DNA from: Sphingobacterium sp. UBA2700
GTDB taxonomy: Bacteria; Bacteroidota; Bacteroidia; Sphingobacteriales; Sphingobacteriaceae
Direction: 5' to 3'
DNA length: 64,000 nt
Assembly: GCA_002354335.1 (NCBI GenBank)
Contig: DELI01000019.1
Coordinates: 139,946 to 203,945, forward strand
Position 1 is the stretch's first letter, and every line of letters starts with the position of its first letter. The position numbers were made by a program, and so were the translations under genes. A model generated the notes under the pieces. That model ran no database searches. It saw nothing but the letters and a program-made list of their open reading frames with translations, and was not told the origin of the DNA. This document shows, one piece after another, positions 26,941-35,081 of this stretch.

Positions 26941-27654
26941 TTAACTACTAGCATCATGAAAAATAATCCCCAAACTATAGCGTTCTCCATTTCGAAGCTC
27001 GCTGACACCATGCTTCATATTGACGCGATAATATCCTCTCGTTCCTTTCTCGGGTTTGAAATTGGTTGTAAAAATTAAGGCATCGCCTTTTTTAGGTTTT
27101 AGCACAATCGCTTTCGACTGCGCGCGAGGTATCTGCTGAGTCAGCACGAACTCCCCTCCCTCATAATCCTTCTCAGGCTCGCTTAACATCAATACCATCT
27201 GCATCGGAAAATAAACATCGCCATACAGATCCTGATGTAGCGTATTGAAACCGCCGGCAGCATACTTCAAAATCAACACTGTCGCTTTCTCTTGTCCATT
27301 CGAATGACAGCGCGCCAAAAGTTCGGCGTGTTCTAATGGAAATTGAACATCCTGTTTGAGGACGCGGAACCAAGTATTGGCAATAGGCGCCAATTTGGGA
27401 TAGACATTTGTGCGGATCCGCTGGATCAAATCCGGCAAGGGATAGTTGAAATACTTGTACTCCCCTAAACCGAAACGATACCGAGCCATAACGATAGTCT
27501 TGCGATAGAAACTTGCATTATCATATCCCGACTTCAATTCCTCGCATTCTTCCGCCGTAAGCAGCGATGGCAACTGTGCATATCCTTTCTGATGTAAGTC
27601 ATCGCTCAGCTGCTCCCAATCATATGCCGCAATTCTCTTCCCTATATTTTCCAT
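26941..27654 (-). CDS. 2OG-Fe(II) oxygenase of the DNA-alkylation-repair type (PF09859-like)
   Basis: This 237-residue protein reads like the family described as oxygenases acting on damaged DNA: VMARYRFGLGEYKYFNYPLPDL, HSNGQEKATVLILKY, then the iron-binding HQD at His140-Asp142 (LHQDLYGDVYFP), the distal His214 (NMKHGVSE) and Arg224 for 2-oxoglutarate. The C-terminal LGIIFHDA is also typical. AlkB-like oxidative removal of alkyl lesions is expected but not shown for this subgroup. It is the first gene of a two-gene unit with the Ada-type domain protein. Confidence 0.85.
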   Translation of the reverse strand: MENIGKRIAAYDWEQLSDDLHQKGYAQLPSLLTAEECEELKSGYDNASFYRKTIVMARYRFGLGEYKYFNYPLPDLIQRIRTNVYPKLAPIANTWFRVLKQDVQFPLEHAELLARCHSNGQEKATVLILKYAAGGFNTLHQDLYGDVYFPMQMVLMLSEPEKDYEGGEFVLTQQIPRAQSKAIVLKPKKGDALIFTTNFKPEKGTRGYYRVNMKHGVSELRNGERYSLGIIFHDASS

Positions 27655-27728
27655 AACATAATCGACCTTGTTTTCCTAAACAAATATCGATAGCCCCTTG
27701 TTAGCAAAAAATCTGAATCGTGCGGAAT

Positions 27729-28120
27729 TATTTTAGACATTAGATTTGAGACGTTAGATATTAGAGTATGGCTTGTATTGCTGGAAAGAGGATGAAAAGA
27801 TGGGCAGGATCGGGTCTAAATACTAAGTACTAATTACTAAATACTATTTCTGAACCAGGAAAGGAAGGATGTAAGGAATGGCAGGATCGGGTTTTGTGCG
27901 CGATGAAGTACAGGATCAGCGGTCTGGTATTGTTGGAGACGTTTAGTGAAATCTCTCTACGCATTGGCGTCCAATTTATGGATGAAGAATGCATTGATCT
28001 CGCCAATCCTAAAATCCTTCCTTTCCTGGTTCAAGACAAATCGATAAAAAACAACAAAAAAAAGGCGCCTACCGGGCGCCCTACATTTCTAATATCTAAA
28101 ATCTGATGTCTAATATCTAA
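27729..28120. repeat. Composite palindromic element A
   Basis: Inverted arms of about 38 bases begin with TGAACCAGGAAAGGAAGGAT (27851-27870) and its complement ending near 28033. The centre (about 27926-27972) contains GGAGACGTTTAGTGAAA and CGCATTGGCGTCC. Outside, TTAGACATTAGAT-type tails (27731-27765) face inverted TCTAATATCTAA tails (28090-28118), and a GGCGCC hairpin lies at 28061-28083. The short open frame inside is not convincing. Unlike B-D it lies between two minus-strand units. Confidence 0.75.
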
Positions 28121-28124
28121 CACA

Positions 28125-28157
28125 AAAAAAAGACCATCCTTTTGGATAGTCTTTTTT
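28125..28157 (-). terminator. Terminator of tRNA-Asn copy 2
   Basis: The stem AAGACCATCC / GGATAGTCTT with a TTTT loop (about 28131-28152) is bounded by an A-run on the left and T-run on the right, directly downstream of the minus-strand tRNA. Confidence 0.8.
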
Positions 28158-28164
28158 TGTTTTG

Positions 28165-28238
28165 CTCCTGAAGCTGGGCTCGAACCAGCGACCCTCTGAT
28201 TAACAGTCAGATGCTCTAACCAACTGAGCTATTCAGGA
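28165..28238 (-). tRNA. tRNA-Asn (anticodon GTT), copy 2
   Basis: This gene is identical in all 74 positions to copy 1 at 25353-25426 and has the same strand. The match extends to 82 bases (28160-28241). The cloverleaf, GTT anticodon and lack of encoded CCA are as for copy 1. Confidence 0.96.
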
Positions 28239-28348
28239 ATTCAACCTTCCCTTTCGGTTTTGGTGATGCAATTATCGGAAGTTTGACCGATATCTGCAAA
28301 TATATTTATGCATTTTTTTTGCAAGTTATTCAGAACCAATCAGAATAA

Positions 28349-29722
28349 TTAAAACAGCACATCCTTGAGGATAAGCGTTGCAAAAGTAAAATAGATAATC
28401 AAGCCTGTGACGTCGACAATCGTGGATACGAAAGGAGCCGAGGAGCTAGCAGGGTCTGCTCCAAAACGGCGTAAGATGAATGGCAACATGGAACCGACGA
28501 GCGACCCCCAAAGTACGACGCCCACCAAGGACAATCCTATGGCGCAACCATAGAGATACCAAAGGTCGCCGTAGGTATGGCGGAATGCTTCTTCGACGGA
28601 GATACGGAAAAACCCGAGCCCACCCAGGATGACCCCCAGCAGTGTACCCGACAAAATCTCGCGGCGCATTACGATCCACCAATCGCGCAAGGTCACCTCG
28701 CCCATCGCCATCGCTTGGATGATCAGCGTCGATGCTTGCGATCCGCTGTTCCCCCCACTCGACATGATCACCGGCATCAGCATCACCAGTACCGTCGTTA
28801 ATTTATCTTCGTAGTGATTCAACACCGTCACCGTTAGTAGTTGCCCAAGAAATAAGACGATCAACCAACCGGCTCTCTTTTTCACAAGATGAAAAATCGA
28901 GACGTCCAAGTAAGGCTCATCTAAAGCCTCGGTACCCCCGATACGTTGCATGTCTTCCGAGTACTCTTCGTTCGCCACCCAAAGGATATCATCGATCGTC
29001 ACGATACCGAGCATGATGTCGCGATCATCGACAACCGGGAGGGCGACACGATTGTTCATCCGGAAGATAGCAACCGCTTCTTCCGCCGGGTCGTTTGCAC
29101 GAAGTGAAATAAGTCGGTTATCGATCAAGTCGGAAACAACAGTTTCGGGATCCGCCAAAAGTACGTCCTTAATCCGGACGTCATCCATCAGCTTTCCCTC
29201 CGCATCGATGACATAGAGAACATCGATCGTTTCGGATGCTCCACCATACCGACGGATGTGATCCAAGACACGCAGCATGGTCCAATGTTCTTTCACCGTG
29301 ATGTAGTCCGGCGTCATCAGACGACCGACACTATCTTCGGGATAGCCGAGTAGTGAAAGTGCTTCTTTTCGTTCCTCTGGAGTCAACAGGATAATGAGTC
29401 TTTTTACAACGTCGCCAGTCAGCTCAGAGAAGAAGGAAGTACGGTCATCGGGAGGCATCTCGTTAAGGAGTTCACGGATGGTAGAAGCCTTAAGTTTTTT
29501 GAAGATCCGCTCTTGGGTTGGGAAGTCCAAAATACGGAAAACATTAACGGCTCTTTTGAGACTTAAGGTCTCTAAAAACAGAGGTCCATGTTCAGGAAGT
29601 TCGTCAATTAACTCCTCCACATCGGAGATGTTCAATTCGTTTAAATAATCTGCAAGCTCCGCCTGATCTCCGCGCTCAATCAATTGCTCCACATGTGCTA
29701 CTAGCATTGCTAATTCTTCCAT
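28349..29722 (-). CDS. mgtE: MgtE-family magnesium transporter
   Basis: This 457-residue protein has the full MgtE layout. The helical N-domain (about 1-130, repeats such as LLNEMPPDDRTSFFSEL) comes first, then a CBS pair (about 135-255, MTPDYITVKEHWTM, ALPVVDDRDIMLGIVTIDDIL). A plug helix and five membrane helices (285-457) follow, with VMLMPVIMSSGGNSGSQASTL in the pore region. The N- and CBS domains sense cytosolic Mg2+ and gate the channel. No Mg2+ riboswitch was recognised upstream. Confidence 0.93.
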   Translation of the reverse strand: MEELAMLVAHVEQLIERGDQAELADYLNELNISDVEELIDELPEHGPLFLETLSLKRAVNVFRILDFPTQERIFKKLKASTIRELLNEMPPDDRTSFFSELTGDVVKRLIILLTPEERKEALSLLGYPEDSVGRLMTPDYITVKEHWTMLRVLDHIRRYGGASETIDVLYVIDAEGKLMDDVRIKDVLLADPETVVSDLIDNRLISLRANDPAEEAVAIFRMNNRVALPVVDDRDIMLGIVTIDDILWVANEEYSEDMQRIGGTEALDEPYLDVSIFHLVKKRAGWLIVLFLGQLLTVTVLNHYEDKLTTVLVMLMPVIMSSGGNSGSQASTLIIQAMAMGEVTLRDWWIVMRREILSGTLLGVILGGLGFFRISVEEAFRHTYGDLWYLYGCAIGLSLVGVVLWGSLVGSMLPFILRRFGADPASSSAPFVSTIVDVTGLIIYFTFATLILKDVLF

Positions 29723-30361
29723 ACCTTTCCTCTATTTTATCGTTCCTACATTGGTGCCAAAAATTCGTTTGTGCAAAAGTCGTTTATTTTACCTGAAAAA
29801 TATAATTAAATTTCTGACGTGTAGCAAGGCGGCTAGAACCAAGAAAAAAGCGCGATAACAGCCGTCCCCTATACTGCCACTATGTCAGCAAAAATAAAAA
29901 CGAAAATATCCGAATAATTTGCTGCGACGAAGCTGATCAAGTGTCGCTAAATTCTCCAAAAAATATTGAGTCTAATTTCCCGGCCTAAAAAATCCGCGTC
30001 GCAAAATAATCGCTATACCCCTGCACCACTCAGGTGGAGTCGACGACTACTTCCAGCCATGCCTCCGGCAGTCGGCAAAAAATTTCCTAAAAGATGGAAT
30101 ACTATAAAAAAAACGTAATTTCACTTCCGAAAATTAGACGCCATTAGACAGTAAAAGAGGCAAGCTTAAATAAGCATAAAAAGTCTCTACAAGGGAAAAC
30201 GAAGTCAAATTTCAAGATAAAATCATATGTTTCAATAAACATATATAAAACTACTAATCAATATATTAACATCGTCAAATAAAACAATAGATAAAACATA
30301 AATATTGAATTTATACTAATATTTTTAGCATTAGTTGTTTTAAGCCATTATCATAACACAT
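29723..30361. other. Unassigned 639-bp spacer with a structured, GC-richer centre
   Basis: This divergent spacer separates mgtE from the large peptidase-like gene. No open frame of note is present. The centre (about 29990-30080) is richer in G+C than its surroundings and has small palindromes: CCACTCAGGTGG-like at 30024-30036, AGTCGACGACT at 30038-30048 and TGCCTCCGGCA at 30060-30070. The right third (30180-30361) is very AT-rich and should hold the promoter of the downstream gene. No known RNA family was recognised. Confidence 0.4.
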
Positions 30362-33172
30362 ATGAATATAATTATCAGATATTTAACATTAATAACATTA
30401 ACCATATATACAGGAACAGTTTTTGGACAGCTCATTGACAACGAGCAACCCCATTCATCCGTAAAATGGGAGCAGATAAACCGTCCTAATTTCCAGCTGA
30501 TCTTCCCTCATGAATTCAGAAACACAGCCTCTCTCCTAGCCCATAAAATCGACAGCATGCTTATCTTCGCTAGTCAGGATCTAGGCAAAAAACCAAAGAA
30601 GGTATCCATTATTCTTCACGAAAACCATATTGAACAGAACGGATTTGCACAGCTGGCACCACGAAAAGTGGAGGCTTTTTCTACTCCCGGACCAGCGTCA
30701 GACAACCAGGAATGGTTACCGAATTTGATACAACACGAGTTGCGACATGTAGCACAATTTGACAAGTTGACAGGCAGAATGAGCGCGCCATTTTTGGAGC
30801 AATTGGCACTTGCTTTCTATGGAATTCACCTTCCGGCTTGGTACTTTGAAGGAGATGCCGTCTCCATCGAAACGCAATTTTCAAGTGGAGGTCGAGGCCG
30901 ACTTCCCTCCTTTTTGATGCCACTTCGAACGAATGAAATGACTGGCAAAAGCTATACTTTCGACAAAAACATACTCGGCTCTTTTCGGGATATCACTCCC
31001 TCATATTACCTCACCGGCTACCTGATGAACACCTACCTGACTAACCATTTTGGGTACCCCGTGAAGGAGCAAATCATGGAGGATATGAGGAAGCATTTGC
31101 TCCGACCCTACAACTTCAATCGAGCACTTCGGAAGGCAACAAACATGAATAGTCATGACCTCTATAAGGCTACTATTTCGGAGCTCAAAACGACCTGGAA
31201 AGACAGCGAAAATCTCCCAAGTCAAGCGGAGATCAGACCCAATAATGAGCGTTATTTTTCCCATCTTTTCCTCCCACAGTCGGACGGATCCGATGCAACA
31301 TATTACCTTTTTCAGTCGCCCCAAGAGGTCTCCCAACTCCGAGAATGGAGGGCTGGAAAAGAGAAAACATTGCTAAAAATTGGCTATCAACTGACCCCAT
31401 ATTTCCACCAATCGGGCGATTTTATCGTTTGGGATGAGATCCGAAAGGATGGCAGATTTGGAAAACAAACCTATAATATTATTCGATTATACAATATCAA
31501 AACCGGTCGCTCGGAGAGCATTTCTCGAAATTCGCGTCTTTACAGCCCTATAATCGACGCAGAGAAGGGCGCTATATATGCAGTCCAAGTGGACCAAGAT
31601 AATGTCGCTAGCCTCGTTTATATCGATATTATTTCCAAGGAACAGACAAAAATTATCGATTTTCCGACGGGAATCTTGATCCAACAGCCTGCATTGAGCG
31701 AGAAAAAAGATCAGATTGTCGCGATTGCAGTGAGTGAAAAAGGGACAAATCTGATGGAAATTAACCTTCAAACAAAGGCTACTTCTCTTGTTTTCCCCTG
31801 GTCAAATCAGCAATTTGAACGCCCAATATACGCCGGAGATGATTTAATCTTCAAGGCACATTTTGACCAAATCGACAATATTTACCGTTACTCCAAAGCC
31901 GAAAATAAGACTTACATATTGAGTAATTCTGCCTTTGGCGCCTTCTATCCTTCCCTCGCTAGCGACGGAAATCTACTCTATAATGAGTATCAAAATGATG
32001 GATATAGACTGGCAAAATTGGAATTGACGGATGAAAATCGTGTGGAAATTCAGCCTGTTTTCGAGGCTCCGGCGACTACAGATCAGCAAATTTCTGGTTC
32101 ATTTTCGAACAGTTTGGCTGTAGAAGATGGCGACTTTGAGGTCAAAAAATACAATACCCTAAGCGACTTTTTCAACTTCCATAGCCTTAGTATTAGCGAC
32201 AATAACTTCGAAGATTTCGACAATTACAAGCCAGGAATCTTCTGGTTAGCGAACGATTTAATGAATACAAGTCAGTTAAAATTAGGCTACGAATATGATA
32301 TGGATCTCGAAAAAAGCTTCTATACAGCCGAGCTTGTATATCAAAAATACTATCCGAAATTTATTGCCAAGTACCAAAATAGAGGACGAATCGGCTATGC
32401 AAAATCCTCAAATCCTAATGTCGAAACTGTACAATTCGACTATCGCGATCACTATTATTCGCTCGAAATGCAGCTCCCTTTTTCCCTATATCGTGGAAAT
32501 AACATCTATAGTTTCGGCATCAATGTAGGGACTTCCTACCAGAAAAACTACGATTTGAGCATTAATAATCTAAAGAATTTTAATGAAGAAATTGTTCTTC
32601 CGATGAATTACATTACCTATTTCAATCGGAATGCACGCCGCAGCAACATGGATCTGGTGCCGCGCTGGGGACAAAATATCAGTCTTATTTACCGCCACCT
32701 TCCCTTTGAAAAGGAACTCGACGGCAACCTATTTGCCATCAAATCCAACTTCTTTTTTCCTGGATTTTTCAGCAATCATGCCTTCCAAGCGCGCTTCAAT
32801 TACCAGAACAATACCGGCAGATTTGATAACTCCTACGAGATCCCGATGATCAGCGCATTCGGGCATTTTAAGTCCGGAAAAGTCTCCAATAACTTAATGT
32901 TGAACTACAGATTTCCCATCGCATACCCCGATTGGACAATCGGATCACTAGCCTATATCAAGCGTTTCCACGGTTACTTCTTCGCAGACTACCAAAACTT
33001 ACATGACAGCGATATCGCCCCTAAAACCTATGGAATCGGCCTCTCCGTAGACCTCAATATCTTCCGATATAAACTGCCCGATATTGGTATCGGTAGCAAA
33101 CTGAGCTACATCAATGATGCCAGTGCAAAGAATAAAATAGTGCCGAGTTTTAGTTTTTCTTACTCTTACTAG
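30362..33172 (+). CDS. Predicted gluzincin peptidase-like protein with propeller and C-terminal barrel
   Basis: This 936-residue protein has a signal peptide (MNIIIRYLTLITLTIYTGTVFG). A metallopeptidase-like domain follows with HELRH at 125-129 and LPAWYFEGDAVS, Glu163 being the likely third zinc ligand; this is the gluzincin pattern of peptidase MA/M1-type domains. From about 300 to 560 TolB/WD40-like propeller repeats are seen (ADQFERPIYAGDDLIF-style). The last 300 residues look like outer-membrane beta strands ending in an aromatic residue (SFSYSY). Surface or periplasmic processing is inferred. Function unknown. The gene stands alone. Confidence 0.7.
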   Translation: MNIIIRYLTLITLTIYTGTVFGQLIDNEQPHSSVKWEQINRPNFQLIFPHEFRNTASLLAHKIDSMLIFASQDLGKKPKKVSIILHENHIEQNGFAQLAPRKVEAFSTPGPASDNQEWLPNLIQHELRHVAQFDKLTGRMSAPFLEQLALAFYGIHLPAWYFEGDAVSIETQFSSGGRGRLPSFLMPLRTNEMTGKSYTFDKNILGSFRDITPSYYLTGYLMNTYLTNHFGYPVKEQIMEDMRKHLLRPYNFNRALRKATNMNSHDLYKATISELKTTWKDSENLPSQAEIRPNNERYFSHLFLPQSDGSDATYYLFQSPQEVSQLREWRAGKEKTLLKIGYQLTPYFHQSGDFIVWDEIRKDGRFGKQTYNIIRLYNIKTGRSESISRNSRLYSPIIDAEKGAIYAVQVDQDNVASLVYIDIISKEQTKIIDFPTGILIQQPALSEKKDQIVAIAVSEKGTNLMEINLQTKATSLVFPWSNQQFERPIYAGDDLIFKAHFDQIDNIYRYSKAENKTYILSNSAFGAFYPSLASDGNLLYNEYQNDGYRLAKLELTDENRVEIQPVFEAPATTDQQISGSFSNSLAVEDGDFEVKKYNTLSDFFNFHSLSISDNNFEDFDNYKPGIFWLANDLMNTSQLKLGYEYDMDLEKSFYTAELVYQKYYPKFIAKYQNRGRIGYAKSSNPNVETVQFDYRDHYYSLEMQLPFSLYRGNNIYSFGINVGTSYQKNYDLSINNLKNFNEEIVLPMNYITYFNRNARRSNMDLVPRWGQNISLIYRHLPFEKELDGNLFAIKSNFFFPGFFSNHAFQARFNYQNNTGRFDNSYEIPMISAFGHFKSGKVSNNLMLNYRFPIAYPDWTIGSLAYIKRFHGYFFADYQNLHDSDIAPKTYGIGLSVDLNIFRYKLPDIGIGSKLSYINDASAKNKIVPSFSFSYSY

Positions 33173-33743
33173 TATTTAGTAGTTAGTAGTTAGTATTTAG
33201 ACCTAGGGCTGCTATCTAGACATTAGATGTGAGATTTTAGATATTAGAGTATGGCGCCGATTAGGCGCCTTTTTTTCTAGGATATTTTGCTTTTAGCTAG
33301 AAAAGGAAGGGGTGTTTGTCTTGAACCAGGAAAGGAAGGATTTCAGGATAATCAGGACCGATGTATTTTTCCGTTATAAGTAGGACGCCAATGCGTAGAG
33401 ACGTTTCACTAAACGTCTCCAATATTACCAAGCAAAACATCCTGCCCATCCTTAAATCCTTCCTTTCCTAGTTCAGAAATAGTATTTAGTAGGTAGTACT
33501 TAGTATTTAGACCTATAGCGAAACATCCTGCACATCCTTAAATCCTTCACTTCCTGACACAAGACAAACACTCCTCTCTTCTGTAGTTCAAAGACAAATG
33601 CCCCCTATCTAAAATCCTTACTACCTACTACTAAAAAGAGAGAGAGCTATCATTATGATAGCTCTCTCTTTTTATATAACCTCTTGATATTCCGCAAAAG
33701 GTCTAAATACTAACTACTAAATACTAACTACTATTACCAAGTA
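33170..33743. repeat. Composite palindromic element B
   Basis: The element fills the space between the stop of the barrel protein (33172) and that of pgk (33744). TAGTATTTAGTAGTTAG tails start at the left stop and face an inverted copy at about 33697-33735. The inner arms are TTGAACCAGGAAAGGAAGGA (from 33321) and its complement ending near 33475. The centre (33381-33430) matches the core of element A in reverse orientation. A GGCGCC hairpin lies at 33253-33270, and a second, damaged half arm at 33527-33557. Confidence 0.78.
33633..33675. terminator. Bidirectional terminator in front of pgk 3' end
   Basis: An 18-bp stem of AAAAAGAGAGAGAGCTAT and its complement with a short CATTATG-type loop has A- and T-runs on either side. 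It lies inside element B and would end the pgk transcript. Confidence 0.85.
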
Positions 33744-34934
33744 CTAGTCTAAAATTGCTTTAACCCCTGGTAAAGTTTTGCCTTCCATGTATTCTAGAAG
33801 AGCTCCACCACCGGTACTTACATAGCTTACATGTTCTGTCATTCCGAATTTAGATACTGCTGCTGCTGAGTCACCACCACCGATTAGGGAGAATGCTCCA
33901 CGTTCTGTTGCGGCTACGACAGCGTCTGCGACAGCTTTTGTTCCTTTAGCAAAGGTATCCATTTCAAACACACCCATTGGGCCATTCCATAATAAGGTAT
34001 TGGATGCCATAATAACATCGTGAAAGTGCTCTGAAGACTCTTTACCGATATCTAAACCTTGCATATCTGCAGGGATTTCATCGTTAGGACCGTCATATAC
34101 ATTGGCGTCATTAGCGAAACGATCTGCAATCTGAGCATCGGTTGGCAACACAAGGTTAACACCTTTTTCATCCGCTTTTTTAACCAGTTCGTTTGCCAAA
34201 TCAAGTTTATCTAGCTCAACTAATGATTTACCGATTTCACCACCGCGCGCTTTCACGAAAGTATAAGCCATACCACCGCCAATGATTAAATTATCTACCT
34301 TATCTAACAACGCTTCGATAAGCTCTAATTTATCAGATACTTTTGCACCGCCCATGATAGCTGTAAATGGACGCTCAGGCTTATTCATTACTTTTTCCGC
34401 ATTCTCGATTTCACGGGCCATCAGGTATCCGAAGTATTTGTTGTTCGGGAAGAAATCGGCGATTACTGCTGTAGATGCATGCGCTCTATGTGCTGTTCCG
34501 AAGGCATCATTAACATAAACATCGCCCAGCTTAGCTAGCTTTTCAGCGAAGTCGCGATCACCTTTTTCCTCTTCTTTGTAGAAGCGTAGGTTCTCTAATA
34601 ATAATACCTGCCCTGCTTCCAATGCTGCCGCTTTATCAACTGCTTCCTGACCGATACAATCATCAGCAAACTGTACTTCCACGCCTAACACATCAGAAAG
34701 ATGCTTTACGATATGTTTAAGGGAATATTTCTCCGTAGGTCCCTCTTTTGGTCTTCCTAAGTGAGACATTAAAATAACAGAACCGCCGTCCTTAAGAATC
34801 TTCTTGATTGTCGGTGCAGCTCCTTGAATACGGTTATCATCAGTAATATTGAAGTTCTCGTCAAGTGGCACATTGAAATCAACTCTGATCAGTGCTTTTT
34901 TTCCGTTAAAATTTAAATCGTCGATAGTTTTCAT
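33744..34934 (-). CDS. pgk: Phosphoglycerate kinase
   Basis: This glycolytic enzyme transfers phosphate from 1,3-bisphosphoglycerate to ADP. The 396 residues carry [12 protein letters not shown] at 13-24, SHLGRPKEG near 58, the hinge/nucleotide block [15 protein letters not shown] near 318-332, and the C-terminal [13 protein letters not shown] and [18 protein letters not shown]. Length and order are typical. A -7-like box on the minus strand (complement of 34967-34974, TATCTTTA) precedes the gene. Confidence 0.97.
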   Translation of the reverse strand: MKTIDDLNFNGKKALIRVDFNVPLDENFNITDDNRIQGAAPTIKKILKDGGSVILMSHLGRPKEGPTEKYSLKHIVKHLSDVLGVEVQFADDCIGQEAVDKAAALEAGQVLLLENLRFYKEEEKGDRDFAEKLAKLGDVYVNDAFGTAHRAHASTAVIADFFPNNKYFGYLMAREIENAEKVMNKPERPFTAIMGGAKVSDKLELIEALLDKVDNLIIGGGMAYTFVKARGGEIGKSLVELDKLDLANELVKKADEKGVNLVLPTDAQIADRFANDANVYDGPNDEIPADMQGLDIGKESSEHFHDVIMASNTLLWNGPMGVFEMDTFAKGTKAVADAVVAATERGAFSLIGGGDSAAAVSKFGMTEHVSYVSTGGGALLEYMEGKTLPGVKAILD

Positions 34935-34975
34935 ATTGTATTTTTCTTTCCGGTTGATTTTGGGACTAAAGATAT

Positions 34976-35017
34976 AAAAAAGGCGCTGATTGAGAAATCT
35001 TCATCAGCGCCTTTTTA
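34976..35017. terminator. Terminator downstream of sppA position, upstream of pgk
   Basis: The stem AAAAAGGCGCTGAT / ATCAGCGCCTTTTT with an internal asymmetric loop has an A-run on the left and T-run on the right. It lies about 65 bases after the sppA stop on the minus strand and separates sppA from pgk transcription. Confidence 0.85.
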
Positions 35018-35081
35018 CTTATTTTACATGCTTTTATGAGTTTTCATTTTCTTGAATTTCAACAAAAGCTGTTAATTTTTA

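Noticed and set aside
27894..28106. 70-residue open frame within element A (similar 63-residue frame at 51936-52127 in element D)
   Set aside because: The shared words come from the conserved repeat itself, and the frame is not kept in elements B and C.
29723..30361. Mg2+ riboswitch (M-box or mgtA leader type) upstream of mgtE
   Set aside because: No conserved M-box core could be recognised by eye; such elements are not typical of Bacteroidota.
33172..33743. CRISPR array in the repeated intergenic DNA
   Set aside because: The repeats are inverted and nested, not evenly spaced direct repeats with unique spacers, and no cas gene is in the window.
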